Shown: positions 35,981 through 47,467 of the stretch, piece after piece | Numbering within the stretch: position 1 is the first letter of the stretch | How the letters are laid out: each line of letters starts with the position of its first letter | Origin: Hirundichthys speculiger | Lineage: Eukaryota; Chordata; Actinopteri; Beloniformes; Exocoetidae | Assembly (NCBI GenBank): GCA_018398805.1 | Contig: JAGFBZ010000853.1 | Location: 717,001-781,000, forward strand | Direction: 5' to 3' | Length of the DNA stretch: 64,000 bases | The notes under the pieces: model-generated | The model's database searches: none | Told to the model about the DNA's origin: nothing | What the model saw: the letters and a program-made list of their open reading frames with translations, nothing else | Program-made: the position numbers and the translations under genes

Positions 35981-38900
35981 AAGTAAGTAATCTGGCTGTC
36001 ATCTGCACAGAATAGGTCCAAAAAGCCATATGAACTGATGACCAAACCTCACACCAGACCTTGGGGAACACCTTTGGAGAGGTGGTGCAGTTCTTGTTTT
36101 TCGTCATAATACTTTGAAAGAATGCACAGTGAGCTTTGATTTAAATCAAGAATGTTTCATGTCTGACATGGTTTACCATTTCAAAAGTTTTTTTAATTTA
36201 AAAAATGTTTTTTTGAAGTTAAGAAGCTATTTAAAACACACTTATTAAAATGCTAGACGGTGTATTTAATTTCCTACAAGTCCATAAAATGGCAAACAAC
36301 ATGCAACAGAAAATATAAACAGAAAAGCTAAACAGTTCTTATGCAACATTTTGACAATGCGAGGTATTTGTACTTTCAGTTGAAGTTTTAAATCATACCT
36401 CACGTGTACTTGCAAAGCATATTCTATGATACCTGCTGCTATACTTTGAACAATGTACGTCATTTGCATTACAATTTAAACTCTGATTTTGCATTCTGTA
36501 TTTAAGGTTGAGAATTACATATACTGTTCATACTTGAAATCTGACAAAGAGGAGGGGCAGACGCCTTTGTTGTCCCCAGAGTGTCTCATTACTGCAACAC
36601 TTCCAAGTCAGGCGTGTGGGTTCTCAGTGGAGAACCCCAGCCCAGAGTGTGGTGGTGAGGATGGGACAAACCAACCACCACTCACAGTCCCGGTCGGATG
36701 GGGTGGGAAGAGGACGACACTCATCATTTGGAGGTTTGGGCCTGATTGCTTCCCCTGGTGAGGGACTTAACTGTCCCCACGGGGAATGTGGTTCCTTTTA
36801 CACCCACGCTTAAAGACAGGGGACGAGTAAAAGTACACAAAATAAGGAGCTGTGAAGAGTGAAACTCACTGTGCAAAACAGGGTCCACCAGTCAAAAAAC
36901 AAAAACAGCATGGACATGGGTTTGTGTGTGACTGATAAATGTGCAAAAATGCAACAGTTTGCTTACAACATATCACACTGAAAGACAGTGTGTCAAAGTT
37001 TGTTTATGCTGATCAAATGTTGAATATGCAGTTATGAAATACAAATATATATAAATTTTTTTTATTTTTTGTGTCAGTCTTATCAAATAGCACAATTTCA
37101 TACTTATTTTATTTAGGCTTTGCTCTCAGGGTACTAACCTTCTCCTGCAGCATCCTGATTGTGTGTTTATAAATTCTAACTTTTGGAAAACTGCCTTGTT
37201 GATGAAGATAATCAGAAACTCTGCAGTGTTGTGTAAACAATAGCTTGCATCTTGGGATGTAAAAATGCACATTCATTTCCTTCTTTTAGATGTCACGGTT
37301 GCTCTGGTACAACAGGTGGCATTATATACTTAAAGGCTACTATTGCGATCCCACATAAAACACCAAGCTGAAACGAAAGGGCCCTTGGTGGTTCAACATG
37401 CTCATGACAACATTATAGTTCTGTTTATATCTTCTCATGTCTTTTTTAAGTAATTTCTTTTGACAATATGATTTTTATGTGCTGAGATCAAAGGAGAAAA
37501 AAAAACCTCAGTTTAAATAAATACTTGTATATGTGAGGAGTAGGCTGCCGAGTCAAATGGACGTTAACAAGGTATTTTGGTGGAGATTATGCTCTCGCCT
37601 CACAGACGTGAGTTAAAGTCAATGATCGTAACCAGACATTGCTCAGTTGATTTCTGACTATACCTCTGAAATCCAGCCGTGTTTGAAAGCTGAGCATATT
37701 TCATAGAAGAATCTATGCGTTGGAATACACAATCAATGTAATTTTTGTCTTACTCTGCAATGTTCCTTTCTGCTTGCCTAACCTCTTGTTTGCAGTTAAA
37801 TCCAATTGCCTTATTGGCTCAGACATTCCTGTTCTAAAGCTAATCATTTCAATTTCCTTGTATCTTATTTCATTCATTTGCTTTAATCACAGTCTCTGGG
37901 AGGCGCCTATGATTCTCCATGAATAGCGTCTGCTATTCTCTGTTCTCTGCTTTTCAGCGAACTGTTTTCATCTGCCACTGCAGCAGAGACATCCATACTG
38001 TATTTAATGACTATGCTGGAGATCAAGCACTTAGAGCTCATCTGAGAGGAGCAGCAGGTCTTTTTGATCTTTGAATTCAGTAAATGAAGTCAGAGACAGA
38101 CAGAGACAAATCACCTGCGGTTTTTGAAATTCCTTTCGGATGGTCCGGCTTTCCATACTGATAGGGGGAGAAAATGGTTTGATCTTTATTCGATCACCGC
38201 AACTGTAGACTGCATATCTCCTCTGCAAGTGGGTGGGTGTGAAAAGGAAAAAATAATCTTTGAAACAAAAAAAAACAGCGCTTCAATAATGTAAGCATAC
38301 GCCAAGCAACATGCGGATGACTGTGATCGCTGAACTGGCTGGCACTGTGGCAATCTTGGGCCAGTGAAGAATTATGGCCTTCGTCTGTTCCATTAATTAA
38401 CAACCATTCAGACAGGAAACCAGAACCAGCACTCCATTCCACTTTCATGTCTCATCCCATTTGCCTGCAGAAACCTCATTTTTCATTATTTATTGTATCA
38501 CTTCCAGACTGAAAATCATCAATACTGTGAAAATGAGAGGGGGGCAAAATTCCTCCAGGATAAAGATTGAAGTGAATAATAGTTTGCTCATGAAATATAG
38601 GTTCACGTTGTTAGTGAAAGCCTCATTGGGCTGTCGCAGTGTGACATTAAAAAGGTAGGCTTGTACAGCCACACATCCAGGCGTAACAGTAATGAACCCC
38701 AGGGATTGGGAGGCAAGAGGAAAGTGGACGCAAGTGTTTTATGATCTGGCAGTGCCGCGGACAAAGCAAATAATCACCAGACACAGAGGAGCAGGTAGTT
38801 TCACTTAACCTCTGCTCAGCACGGAGCACCAGCTTAACTGGAAACACATGGGCGCAGATCACATTAGATTGACACAGAGCGACTGATTTTTCCAATTAAC

Positions 38901-41259
38901 TGACCCATTGGCTAAATATCCTTAAAAGTGCAACAGAACAACTAGCCTAATGACACTGCAATCCTACAGTAGCAGATCTCTTTCTGGTCTATGCAACCCT
39001 ACTGTAAGGAGTTACTCAAGTTACCCAAGCCACACAAGTGGAAAAACACACAAAAGACTTTAGGAAGTCACAACTTTGGTTGCTACCTGCATGGTCAAAT
39101 GGAGGAAAGAGCATTCATCTTGTGGACTGTGGTTTGCTATTTACTTGATGTCTGTGGCCTGTGGCTTTGTCTCCCTCCCATTAGCGTGCTTAGTGTTCAC
39201 ATGTTGACTAGCTCACCGGTAAATGCTGCTTATCGGTTGGCCACTCTTGAGGGCACTGCAGCCACAGAAACCATTGGAGGCTGTAGGATGGATGAGGTGT
39301 GGAAATGAGTGAAAGTGTATCTCTGTTCAGATATGAAAGTGACTTTACATATTCCATGTATATTCGCATGCATGATGGCACCACATGATCGTATTGTTTA
39401 AATGAGGATCAGGCCCAGCATTGACCATTCCTCTCATGACTGGAGCTGCCCAGGTTAACTTTTCTTCTGGCCGTGAAGCACCACTATCAGGTTCTCCAAT
39501 ATGGTTTCAATTAGTCCGCCAGGGGCTCCAGCTTCAGTCTGCAGACAGCCTCTAGGGCCACACGACAGGAAGGCCCCAGTGACTGGATATATAGTTGGCT
39601 CAATAATCCACATCATGGCACACACCTCATTGTTGCCTAATGGCTTCTGTGGTGCCTTACAGCCCAAAGTGAATGTGTTTCTGTCCACTGAACTTGACAG
39701 ACCTGTCTCTAATGTTATAAAAGTACTACAGATGATCAGGAAAAAAAAAAAAAAAACAGGAGCTAAAAAAGAAAAAAAAGTGGAGATTTTCTTTTTTTTT
39801 TTTTGTAAAATTAAGGCGCACTGATTTGTGATTATACTGCAAATTTCTTAAAATACACCCCTAGGAAAGCTGTAATGTTCATGTTCCCAGGTCTCTGTTT
39901 GAGCTGAAACCAGTTTTTTTGTCTCACTTCCCCTCCATCACGCCTTGCTCCCTCCTCCACTTACAGTCTATCACTGTTTATTTTTATTGATGAGGCCTGA
40001 CAGCACCCCAATTCTAATATAGCTTAGGACATTCGATACACACCCCACCCATAAAGAAGAAAAAAAAGAAAGAAAGAAAGGAAAAATGTACCTCAGCCTC
40101 CGATTCCAAGTTCAGAGACTGCACTCTATAACAGCAGGCCCTTCCAGTCATGGAATATGATAATTTTCTTATTTGCAAGAAATATCAATTGCTCAAGGTG
40201 GACACATAATCATTGGGGAGGAAAAGAGAGGCTACCTGTGTAATGTGCTTAACAGTCTAACCCATTTAGCCGCAGGCGCTGTTTGAAAATGAGAAAGTGC
40301 TGATGGTCAAAATCAATTTTCCCTGTGTCCAAATTACTCCCTGCCTGGCTTAGAATTTCACCTAAATGGCCAAACCTTAAAACACTGATACTAATTCTAT
40401 CATATTAGAGCCTGGTCATATAGTTGAAGTTATTGCTAATGCTATTTTGCTGTATTTATTGATGTAGGGAGATGACGTGAAGGCTAGGGAGGAAAGAGTT
40501 CTGTTACTGCCTTTGTTTTTGTGTGTAGATGCATATCAGTGGCACCCAGCACATGCACTGCACATGTAGGCATCAGACATTAACTGTGTTTTAGGATTTT
40601 GAGTTCATAAATCTCATAAATTTGAGAGGAAAAGTACATGAAAGTTATAATGTTCTGCATTGCTGAAAGCTTCTTGGAAAGAAATGCTTTTAGCAGTGCT
40701 GAAACAACAAATAAGCATCTTTATTAAGATCCTATGTCTCATGGAAAGTGCTTTGAAAATATTTATTTACAAATCAGTTTTTCTTCAGAAATGTTATAGT
40801 GGTCTAATTATCATGGACAAAAAGAACAGGAACATTTTTTTAATAATTCTAGTGAAGAGTCATACACTCAACCACTTGTTCCAGAGGAAAAGGGAGTGAA
40901 AAGGTGGACAAAAGGTGGTGAGAAGCTGTAAATTAAAAAATATATATATTCATGAGAAAATTTTTGAAAGTTGGATTGAACAAAGATTAGAATGTACATA
41001 CTTTCATTACTTACATGTAAAAGTATTCATGTTTAAAAAAATGGCAAAAAATGCAGATGATGATGATGATGATGATGCACTAATAGTAGCAAAGACCTGA
41101 AAACTTAATACCAAACTATGGGAATACCAGAAAAACTGTACAGGGATAATGGCCTGCACTTTGTACATCCGGTAGTGGGAAAAGTTAGATCCAACAGTAA
41201 TATTCTTCAAACTGAAACATCCCAAGTTTATGGTTTTGTTAAATTGGAAATGTTTGATA
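35981..41259. other. Intergenic DNA without recognised gene
   Basis: 5.3 kb with simple A/T runs (37500, 39740-39800), a GAAA run (40062-40080) and a (GAT)n run (41056-41077). No conserved exon or transposon seen. Open frames at 36489-36813 and 39501-39824 lack support. Confidence 0.5.
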
Positions 41260-41289
41260 TACACTCACCAGCCACTTTATTGGGTACAC

Positions 41290-42030
41290 CTTGCTCGTAC
41301 CAGGTTGGACCCCCTTTTGCCTTCAGAACTGCCTTAATCCTACATGGCATAGATTCAACAAGGTACTGGAAACATTCCTCAGAGATCATTGACATGATGG
41401 CATCCGTGATGCGAATCTCCCGTTCCACCACATCCCAATGGTTCTCTCTTGGATTGAGATCTGGTGACTATGGAGGCCTTTGGAGTTCAGAGAACTCATT
41501 GTCATGCTCAACAAACCAGTTTGAGATGATTGGAGCTTTATGGCGTGGCGCGTTATCCTGCTGGAAGTAGCCATTAGAAGATGGGTACACTGGTCATAAA
41601 GGGATGGACATGGTCAGCAACAATACTCAGGTAGGCTGGGGCACTAACACAATGCTCAGTTAATACTAATGGGCCCAAAGTGTTCCAGGAAAATATCCCC
41701 CATATTATTACACCACCACCAGCAGCCTGAACCGTTGATACAAGGCAGGATGGATCCACAGTTTCATGTTGTTAACGCCAAATTCTGACCCTACCATCCG
41801 AATGTCGCAGCAGAAATTGAGACTCATAAGACTAGGCTACGTTTTTCCAATCTCCTATTGTCCAATTTTGGTGAGGCTGTGCGACTTGTAGCCTCAGTTT
41901 CCTGTTCTTAGCTGACAGGAGTGGCACGCCCGGTATGGTCTTCTGCTGCTGTTACCCATCCACCTCAAGGTTCGATGTGTTATGCGTTCAGAGATCCTCT
42001 TCTGTGTACCTCGGTTGTAACGAGAGGTTA
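41290..42030 (-). pseudogene. Tc1-like transposase, C-terminal half
   Basis: The minus strand carries DPSCLVSTVQAAGGGVIIWG near 41750, a segment matching the region between the first and second catalytic blocks, then PFMTS, a broken second block, and the third block around 41455 (SPDLNPRE-like, across a frameshift). It ends in a stretch matching the usual C-terminus (KAVLKAKGGPTW). Several frameshifts. The left part is interrupted by a T-rich LINE tail at 42026. Confidence 0.7.
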
Positions 42031-42075
42031 TTTTTTAATCAATGTCTTTTTATTTAAATTTTTTCTTTTATACAT

Positions 42076-42488
42076 TGTCATGTGGGCAGTCAAGGTAAGA
42101 CACTCAGGCAGATAGTCACATTTGGCATGACCAAAGCGTGGTGTTTAATTAAAGAGATTAACGTAGAAAACTCAAAGAACTTCCACTCAGGATTTCACAT
42201 ATGCTCCTATAATGCCTACGGGAGGAAAGGTAAGTCTGATTAGTATCTCACAAAAAAAAAAAAATGATGTTCAGACATAGTGGAGCAACACTTACCACCC
42301 GACAGAGTAGTTCCTCCTGCAGGAGCCAGCCACACAGTGAGGAGGAGACCCTTGGTCTATTTAACCAAAGCTGTTGATTGTCAATCTGGCTCAGCTGTGC
42401 CCTGCACAGGTGGAAGTGCATCAACCAGACCAAGCAGGGGGTCGCTGTTTCTCACTGTGCTGGCTGGCTCTCTGCCTACTCTTACCTA
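42076..42488 (-). repeat. 3' LTR of the Gypsy element, truncated at its start
   Basis: Corresponds to the last 400 or so bp of the 5' LTR. It shares ACTCAGGCAG, the TTTAATTAAAGAGATTAACG block and CAGGAGCCAGCCACACAGTG. It lacks a segment of about 40 bp present in the 5' LTR (47286-47325), has an extra 50 bp at about 42187-42236, and has lost its first about 130 bp at a hairpin (42489-42540). Confidence 0.8.
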
Positions 42489-42540
42489 GACGCCATGTCC
42501 CCCCCCCCCCAAGTTCCTTGGGGGGGGGGGACATGGCGTC
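42489..42540. repeat. Hairpin at the start of the truncated 3' LTR
   Basis: GACGCCATGT plus 12 C plus AAG is mirrored, after TTC, by CTT plus 11 G plus ACATGGCGTC. Only the homopolymer length differs. The purine-rich strand (AAGGAACTTG plus G-run) may be the polypurine tract of the Gypsy element. Confidence 0.93.
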
Positions 42541-42947
42541 CGCGTGACAGATGTCCTTCCCTGGGTGGTGTTCGACTGTGAACTTATAGTTCTGGAGGTC
42601 CAAGAACCATCGGGTGACACAGTTATTGTCTTTGTTGTGGCCATCCATTTGAGGGGTGCATGGTTCATCACTAGGGTAAATGGCCTTCCCCACAGGTAGT
42701 ATCGTAGGTGATGGATGGCCCACTTCATGGCTAGGCACTCCTTCGCCATGTTAGAATAGATCCTCTCGTGTTTCTGTAACTTACGGCTGATGATGGTCAC
42801 CGGATGTTCATCTGAGTCCACTGTCTGTGCCAGGACCACTCCAATACCGGTGCCGAAGGCATCCCTATGTAGAATGAAGGGTTTCGTGAAGTCCGGGGCC
42901 ACCAGTGCAGGTTCGTTGCACAGAGCCTGCTTCAGCGTCTCAAACAC
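42520..42947 (-). pseudogene. Gypsy RNase H
   Basis: 153-codon minus-strand frame with FETLKQALCNEPALVAPDFT, HRDAFGTGIGVVLAQ, YSNMAKECLAMKWAIHHLRY and LVMNHAPLKW, the RNase H region of Gypsy pol. The catalytic Asp and Glu are visible. HHPGKDICHADAMS marks its end. Confidence 0.85.
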
Positions 42948-43402
42948 GGCTTCTGTCTCATCAGTTCAGCAAACATGGTTGGGGGACTTCTGGTGGGTCC
43001 AGGTTGTGTAGAGGGGCGGCTATCATGGCGTAGTTCCTCATAAACTTCTGATAGTAGGAGGGCAAACCTAGAAAGGATTTGACCTGTTTTTTGGTGACAG
43101 GCTGGAGCCAGCCTTGTATCCTCTCCACCTTTTGGGTGGAGAGGATACAAGGGGGTGGGGGGGTGGGGAGTCTCTATATCGTGCTCCACGAGGTGAGTGT
43201 TCCCAGGGGTATTGGTGAACACGTCCTGGCTCCGACTCAGGAGCTCCTGTACCTCCTGCACCTGTGACAGGCAGAGTTCCCCTCCAATGTTGACTGCTGG
43301 TTTCTGGGGAGAGAGGTCGGTTAGGAGGGCGACTTTTGGCAAAGGAGGGGGAGTGTGCCAAGGCTTCAGGAAGTTCACGTGATACAGCTGTAACCCCTTC
43401 CA
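42932..43402 (-). pseudogene. Gypsy integrase-RT linker and RT remnant lacking the catalytic core
   Basis: The first part (43378-43185) is the segment before RT: LLSRSQDVFTNTPGNTHLVE and HDIETP. The second part (about 43130-42990, other frame) resembles the RT thumb/connection (VERIQGWLQPVTKKQVKSFL). The whole RT palm with the DD motif is absent. The junction is the hairpin at 43112-43152. Confidence 0.75.
43112..43152. repeat. Perfect 18-bp hairpin at the RT deletion junction
   Basis: CCTTGTATCCTCTCCACC (43112-43129) and its exact reverse complement (43135-43152), with a 5-bp spacer. The left arm is Gypsy sequence (RT connection); the right arm is its inverted copy. Confidence 0.95.
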
Positions 43403-43800
43403 TCAGCCCGGTTGCCTCACTCGATAGTTCACGGCGCTTACCCTCTCCGCGATCTCATATGGCCCCTGCCATTTGGCCAAGAATTTAGACTCCACGGTGG
43501 GGATTAACACCAGGACCAGATCACCCACCTTGAACTCCCTTAGTCTGGTGCCCCTGTTGTACGTACGAGCCTGGGTCGCCTGGGCCTTCTCCATGTGCTC
43601 TCGGACAAGGGGCCAGACCTTCCTCGCTCTTTTCTGGAGGTGCTCCACATGTTCGATGACAGTCCGGTGGGGACAGGGCTGGCTTTCCCTGGCCTCCTTA
43701 GCCAGATCTAGGAGGCCACGTGGGTTCCATCTATAGAGCAACTCAAAAGGCGAGAAACCTGTGGAGGCTTGGGCCACTTCCCGGATAGCAAACAAAACAT
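43403..43800 (-). pseudogene. Gypsy integrase C-terminal region
   Basis: Open minus-strand frame with FAIREVAQASTGFSPFELLY and VGDLVLVLIPTVESKFLAKW, then YEIAERVSAVNYRVRQPG, the DNA-binding C-terminal part of Gypsy integrases. It is followed directly by the linker to RT (FLKPWHTPP), which is the Gmr1-type arrangement. Confidence 0.85.
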
Positions 43801-43925
43801 AGGGGGATTAAGTGGTCCCAATCTTTTCCGTCCACATCAACCAGTTTATGCAACATCTTCTTTAATGTCCCATTAAACTTTTCCACTAATCCATCAGTCC
43901 GGGGATGGTAAACCGATGTCCTGAG

Positions 43926-44316
43926 TCACTTCACCTTAAGCCATTTGTATACAGTGGCCAGAACCAGAGACATGAAATTAGAAACCTGGTCTGTCAGGAT
44001 TGCGTCGGCGATGCCCACCCAGCTGAAGAGCATTAAAAGCTCATGTGCAATGTTCTTAGGACTCGGGACCCATAGAGGAATGGCTTCCGGATACTGGGTG
44101 GCATAATCAAGTATGACCAGGATATAATGGTGACCGCGAGCAGACTTGGGTAGGGGCCCCACAATGTCCATCGCTATGCGGGAGAATGGTGTACCAGTGA
44201 TCGGTAGGGGCACAAGGGGGTTACGAAGGAACGGTTGTGGAGCTGTTCTCTGGCACTCTGGAGAGGCGCGGCAAAAGTCCTCCACGGCACGCTTCACCCC
44301 AGGCCAATAGAACTAT
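43926..44316 (-). pseudogene. Gypsy integrase, zinc finger C-part and first two catalytic Asp
   Basis: Continues directly beyond the hAT insertion. ECQRTAP provides a Cys of the HHCC finger. IAMDIVGPLPKSARGHHYIL has the first catalytic Asp, DAILTDQVSNFMS the second. A stop at about 43935 precedes a stretch to 43801 that still reads YHPRTDGLVEKFNGTLKKML with the catalytic Glu. Confidence 0.85.
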
Positions 44317-44324
44317 GCCACCAC

Positions 44325-45306
44325 TAGGGATGCAACGGTACTCGGTAAAATATGGTCCGGTTCGGTACGACCTACATGGGCCAATACGCTTTTATGTCCC
44401 GCGTTATTTATGTTTCAATTACTTTGCTTTGGACTTGCACGTGAGCGTGTGTGCCTTTTAGGCAACAGGCCCACCACTGCATGTCAATGTCCACTAGCCT
44501 CCACTCACTCACAGAGACCAGCCTATCACACGTTGGCTGCAGCTCATAGACGCAGAAAAAGAAAAAAAAAAAAAAAAAACAAGCAGGCATGGCCAGCGGT
44601 AGCGGAGAAATTGTGAAAAACCGGTGTGGGAGCATTTTGGTTTTGCGTTTGAATACACCGGCGAGGGAGTGAAAACAGTTAACAGTATGCAATCTTTCCT
44701 GCGTAAGATCCAGTTGTTACCAGTTCTGCGTCTTGGTGCAACTGATGTGCTTTTTAAAATATTGCAGAATGAATCGTTGGATGCGCATTTAAAGATCACA
44801 AACAATTAATGTTCCTGTCCCTTCTTGACCACCAACAGTTTCAGACATACTGGACATAAATTCCTGCATCCAACCTTTTACAGCTTGACACCAGAGACAA
44901 AGATCTCCTTGGTTTCCTCCACAGCAGACATCTGAATGAGAGCTGCCACAGCTGTACAGACTGACGTGTCTGGCCGTGACTATTCCCATATCCACCACAA
45001 CTGCTGACCAGACATCCTCTGACCTCAAGAGAATAAAAACGTATGCAAGTAATATGGTGATGCGTAATTGAGAGGTAGAGCCGTTTGTGCACGTCCACAT
45101 GTGACCAGGTTGATGCACATTTATTTCATTTGGACACGCTCTTTTACGTGCGGACATGCGAGTTGCGCTTTCCGCAAACTCGGTATCTTGCGATCGTGGG
45201 TTTAGGGTAGCAGGTGGTTGGAAACTGTACCGAATCCGTACTGAAACTGTGACACAAAAACCACGGTACGGCCGTACCGTGAGTCACCTGTACCATTGCA
45301 CCCTTA
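44325..45306. mobile_element. hAT-like element, copy 2, inserted in Gypsy integrase
   Basis: Ends TAGGGATGCAACGGTAC and GTACCATTGCACCCTTA. Flanked by a perfect 8-bp target duplication GCCACCAC (44317-44324 and 45307-45314), diagnostic of hAT-type insertion. Removing it rejoins the integrase region at YDWVVA. Same family as 29830-30791 in opposite orientation. It contains a broken transposase start (MASGSGEI on the plus strand at about 44590, then EYTGEGVKTVNS in another frame). Confidence 0.92.
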
Positions 45307-45314
45307 GCCACCAC

Positions 45315-45757
45315 CCAGTCATATGTTTTCTGTGCCCTCAGGTGAGCCCCTAACTGGTGTGTGTGCGCTAGATTCAACACCCGGGTGACATGGCTTTTTG
45401 GTACCAAGAGTTCTTCAATAACCTCTCCCCCTTAGCTTTCGAGCAGCAATACAAGAGTCCCGCTTTCACCGAGAAGTGAGGAAAGGATAGATCGCTCACC
45501 CTGGAACACAGCTGGCCGTCGACACTGGCGATGTTTTCACAGGGAGCTGCCAGGATAGGGTCGGCCCACTGGGCGGTAACGAACTCCCCCGGGGGTCGGT
45601 TAAACTTGACGTCCACCCGTGGGAACTCAGCAAATGGATCCTCCCCGGGGGATGGCGTCTCTCCTCCGCTGTTAACCCCCCACCGACAGACCACCCTTGA
45701 CGGGGACTTCCTCCGTTGATGCCCGAAATGTGGGGTAGCTCGCGGGGTCTTTGTCAC
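45315..45757 (-). pseudogene. Gypsy linker and integrase zinc-binding N-terminus
   Basis: Contains PPGEFVTAQWADPILAA, then (after a frameshift near 45430) the integrase N-terminal region with VLNLAHTHQLGAHLRAQKT and its paired His residues. It ends at YDWVV, where the hAT element is inserted. Confidence 0.65.
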
Positions 45758-45850
45758 CAGGCGACGGTTTCACCGTCTGGTGTGTCGGGGGGCTTCTTGA
45801 CTGGGGGCCTGGTTCCCAGTACCACTGGAAGAGGATTCAACCCGTGCCGA

Positions 45851-46537
45851 TCAGCAGGTGTACCGGCAGTTTGGGCATGATTCCAGCAGCCATGACTGCG
45901 TCACCCCGGGGTGTCTGGACCCGGATCTTGGTGACCGGATACGGCGTACGTCGCTGTGGACACACGTGACGGGGACCTGCCCAGATCCTACTGGTCCAGC
46001 ATAGTCAGCATGGACCAAGGTGACAACACTTCCTGAATCAACCAGTGCCTGGGTGTCTGCGCCTCCAACCCGTACTGGTATAGTGGTGCGCTGGTGGCCG
46101 GCATCCCTTGTGTCCAAACAGGGCCGAGCTGTATCTGAGCTGGCTGTAGAGGGCATGGAGATGTTGCCACCATCGGCACAGGCCCAGGAGAGGTGATTGG
46201 CGTCGCCACAGACATAGCATCTCCGGGGTGGAGGTCTGGGTGCTCTCTCCGGCGCGGCTTCCTGGGGTGGGTTATTGACGGAGCGCCGCCGACGTTCACG
46301 GCTTGTTCTTTCCACTGGGGCGGGGCTGCCAAGCCCGGCCCCGGTGCTCCGTAGCATCTCCGTGCTGACCTGAAAGTTCTCAAGTAATGCCACCAGTGTG
46401 TCGAGGGAGGTGGGGCTGACTTGTGCAGCATATCTACAGCAGTCAGGCGGCAGGAAGCGGATACATCTGTCCAGTACCAGTCTCTTGATCCACGGCAGGC
46501 CAGCGCTGTTTGTGAGCCAGCTTTGGGTGCAGCGCAC
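45851..46537 (-). pseudogene. Gypsy gag zinc knuckle and aspartic protease
   Basis: 228-codon minus-strand frame. A CCHC zinc knuckle (CYVCGDANHLSWAC, spacing C2C4H4C) near 46210 marks nucleocapsid. About 100 bp downstream, ALVDSGSVVTLVHADY carries the DSG active-site triad of retropepsins. The frame is lost soon after the protease motif. Confidence 0.8.
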
Positions 46538-46883
46538 TAACTCAGCAACCTGGGCCCATGGCGGCTGGGAGGCGCAGTAAGTCCAGGTATGGTATCACTG
46601 CGCTCGTGCAGAGAGACTGTTTCCTTGGCTGGCTAGTATGGCTGCCTTTAGTTTAACAAAGTCCTGGGTGTCGGCCGCCGTCAGGTCTCTGCAGACACAT
46701 TGGGCTTCCCCTGTGAGGAAGGGTGCAAGGATCCCAGCCCAGTCTGTCGTTGGCCAACGTTCGTTTGTGGCTGTATGCTCGAAAAGCTCTAGGTACGCCT
46801 CCACATCCTCATCAGGTCCCAGTTTGGTGAGCACTTCTAGGTGCTCGGGGGGCCTTCTCAGCTTTTTCCAGTCTCTTACATAA
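46538..46883 (-). pseudogene. Gypsy gag, N-terminal part
   Basis: Minus-strand frame with LTKLGPDEDVEAYLELFEHT and WAGILAPFLTGEAQ, the capsid-like region of fish Gypsy gag proteins. The frame breaks near 46595 and resumes in the segment at 45988-46537. Confidence 0.65.
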
Positions 46884-46969
46884 TTCCTTGACTGCCTTCT
46901 GTAGCTCGGTTTGGCTTTGTAGGAGAGCCGTTAGTGCTGTATCCATGGGGTAGCTGGTATGGTTCGCTA

Positions 46970-46989
46970 TGCCCGCATTCTTCACCAAT
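46970..46989 (-). other. Likely primer-binding site of the Gypsy element
   Basis: Directly after the 5' LTR the minus strand reads TTGGTGAAGAATGCGGGC. TGG at this place is the usual complement of a tRNA 3' CCA. The tRNA was not identified. Confidence 0.5.
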
Positions 46990-47467
46990 TGTGATGTGGG
47001 CAGTCAAGGTAAGACACTCAGGCAGACAGTCACATTTGGCACACCAAAGCATGGTGTTTAATTAAAGAGATTAACGTAGAAAACTCAAAGAACTTCCGCT
47101 CATTAGTATCTCACAAAAACAAACAAATGATGTTCAGACATAGTGGAGCAACACTTAATGCCAGACAGAGTAGTTCCTCCTGCAGGAGCCAGCCACACAG
47201 TGAGGAGGAGACCCTTGGTCTATTTAACCAAAGCTGGTGATTGTCAATCTGGCTCAGCTGTGCCCTGCACAGGTGGAAGTGCATCAAGCTGGTGGAGCAT
47301 GTAATTGGGGATGTATTTGCCCTCGACGACCAGACCAAGCAGGGGTCGTTGTTTCTCACTGTGCTGGCTGGCCCTCTGCCTACTCTTACCTAGTCTGTGG
47401 TGTAATGATGCTCCATAACATACATGCAGATGCCTGCAACCACAAAGGGTCATTTGCCATAACACAC

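Noticed and set aside
36489..36813. Overlapping 90- and 65-codon frames with higher GC content
   Set aside because: No family similarity or splice sites that link them to other exons.
42790..46883. Several plus-strand frames of 60-87 codons
   Set aside because: Shadows of the Gypsy coding sequence on the minus strand.
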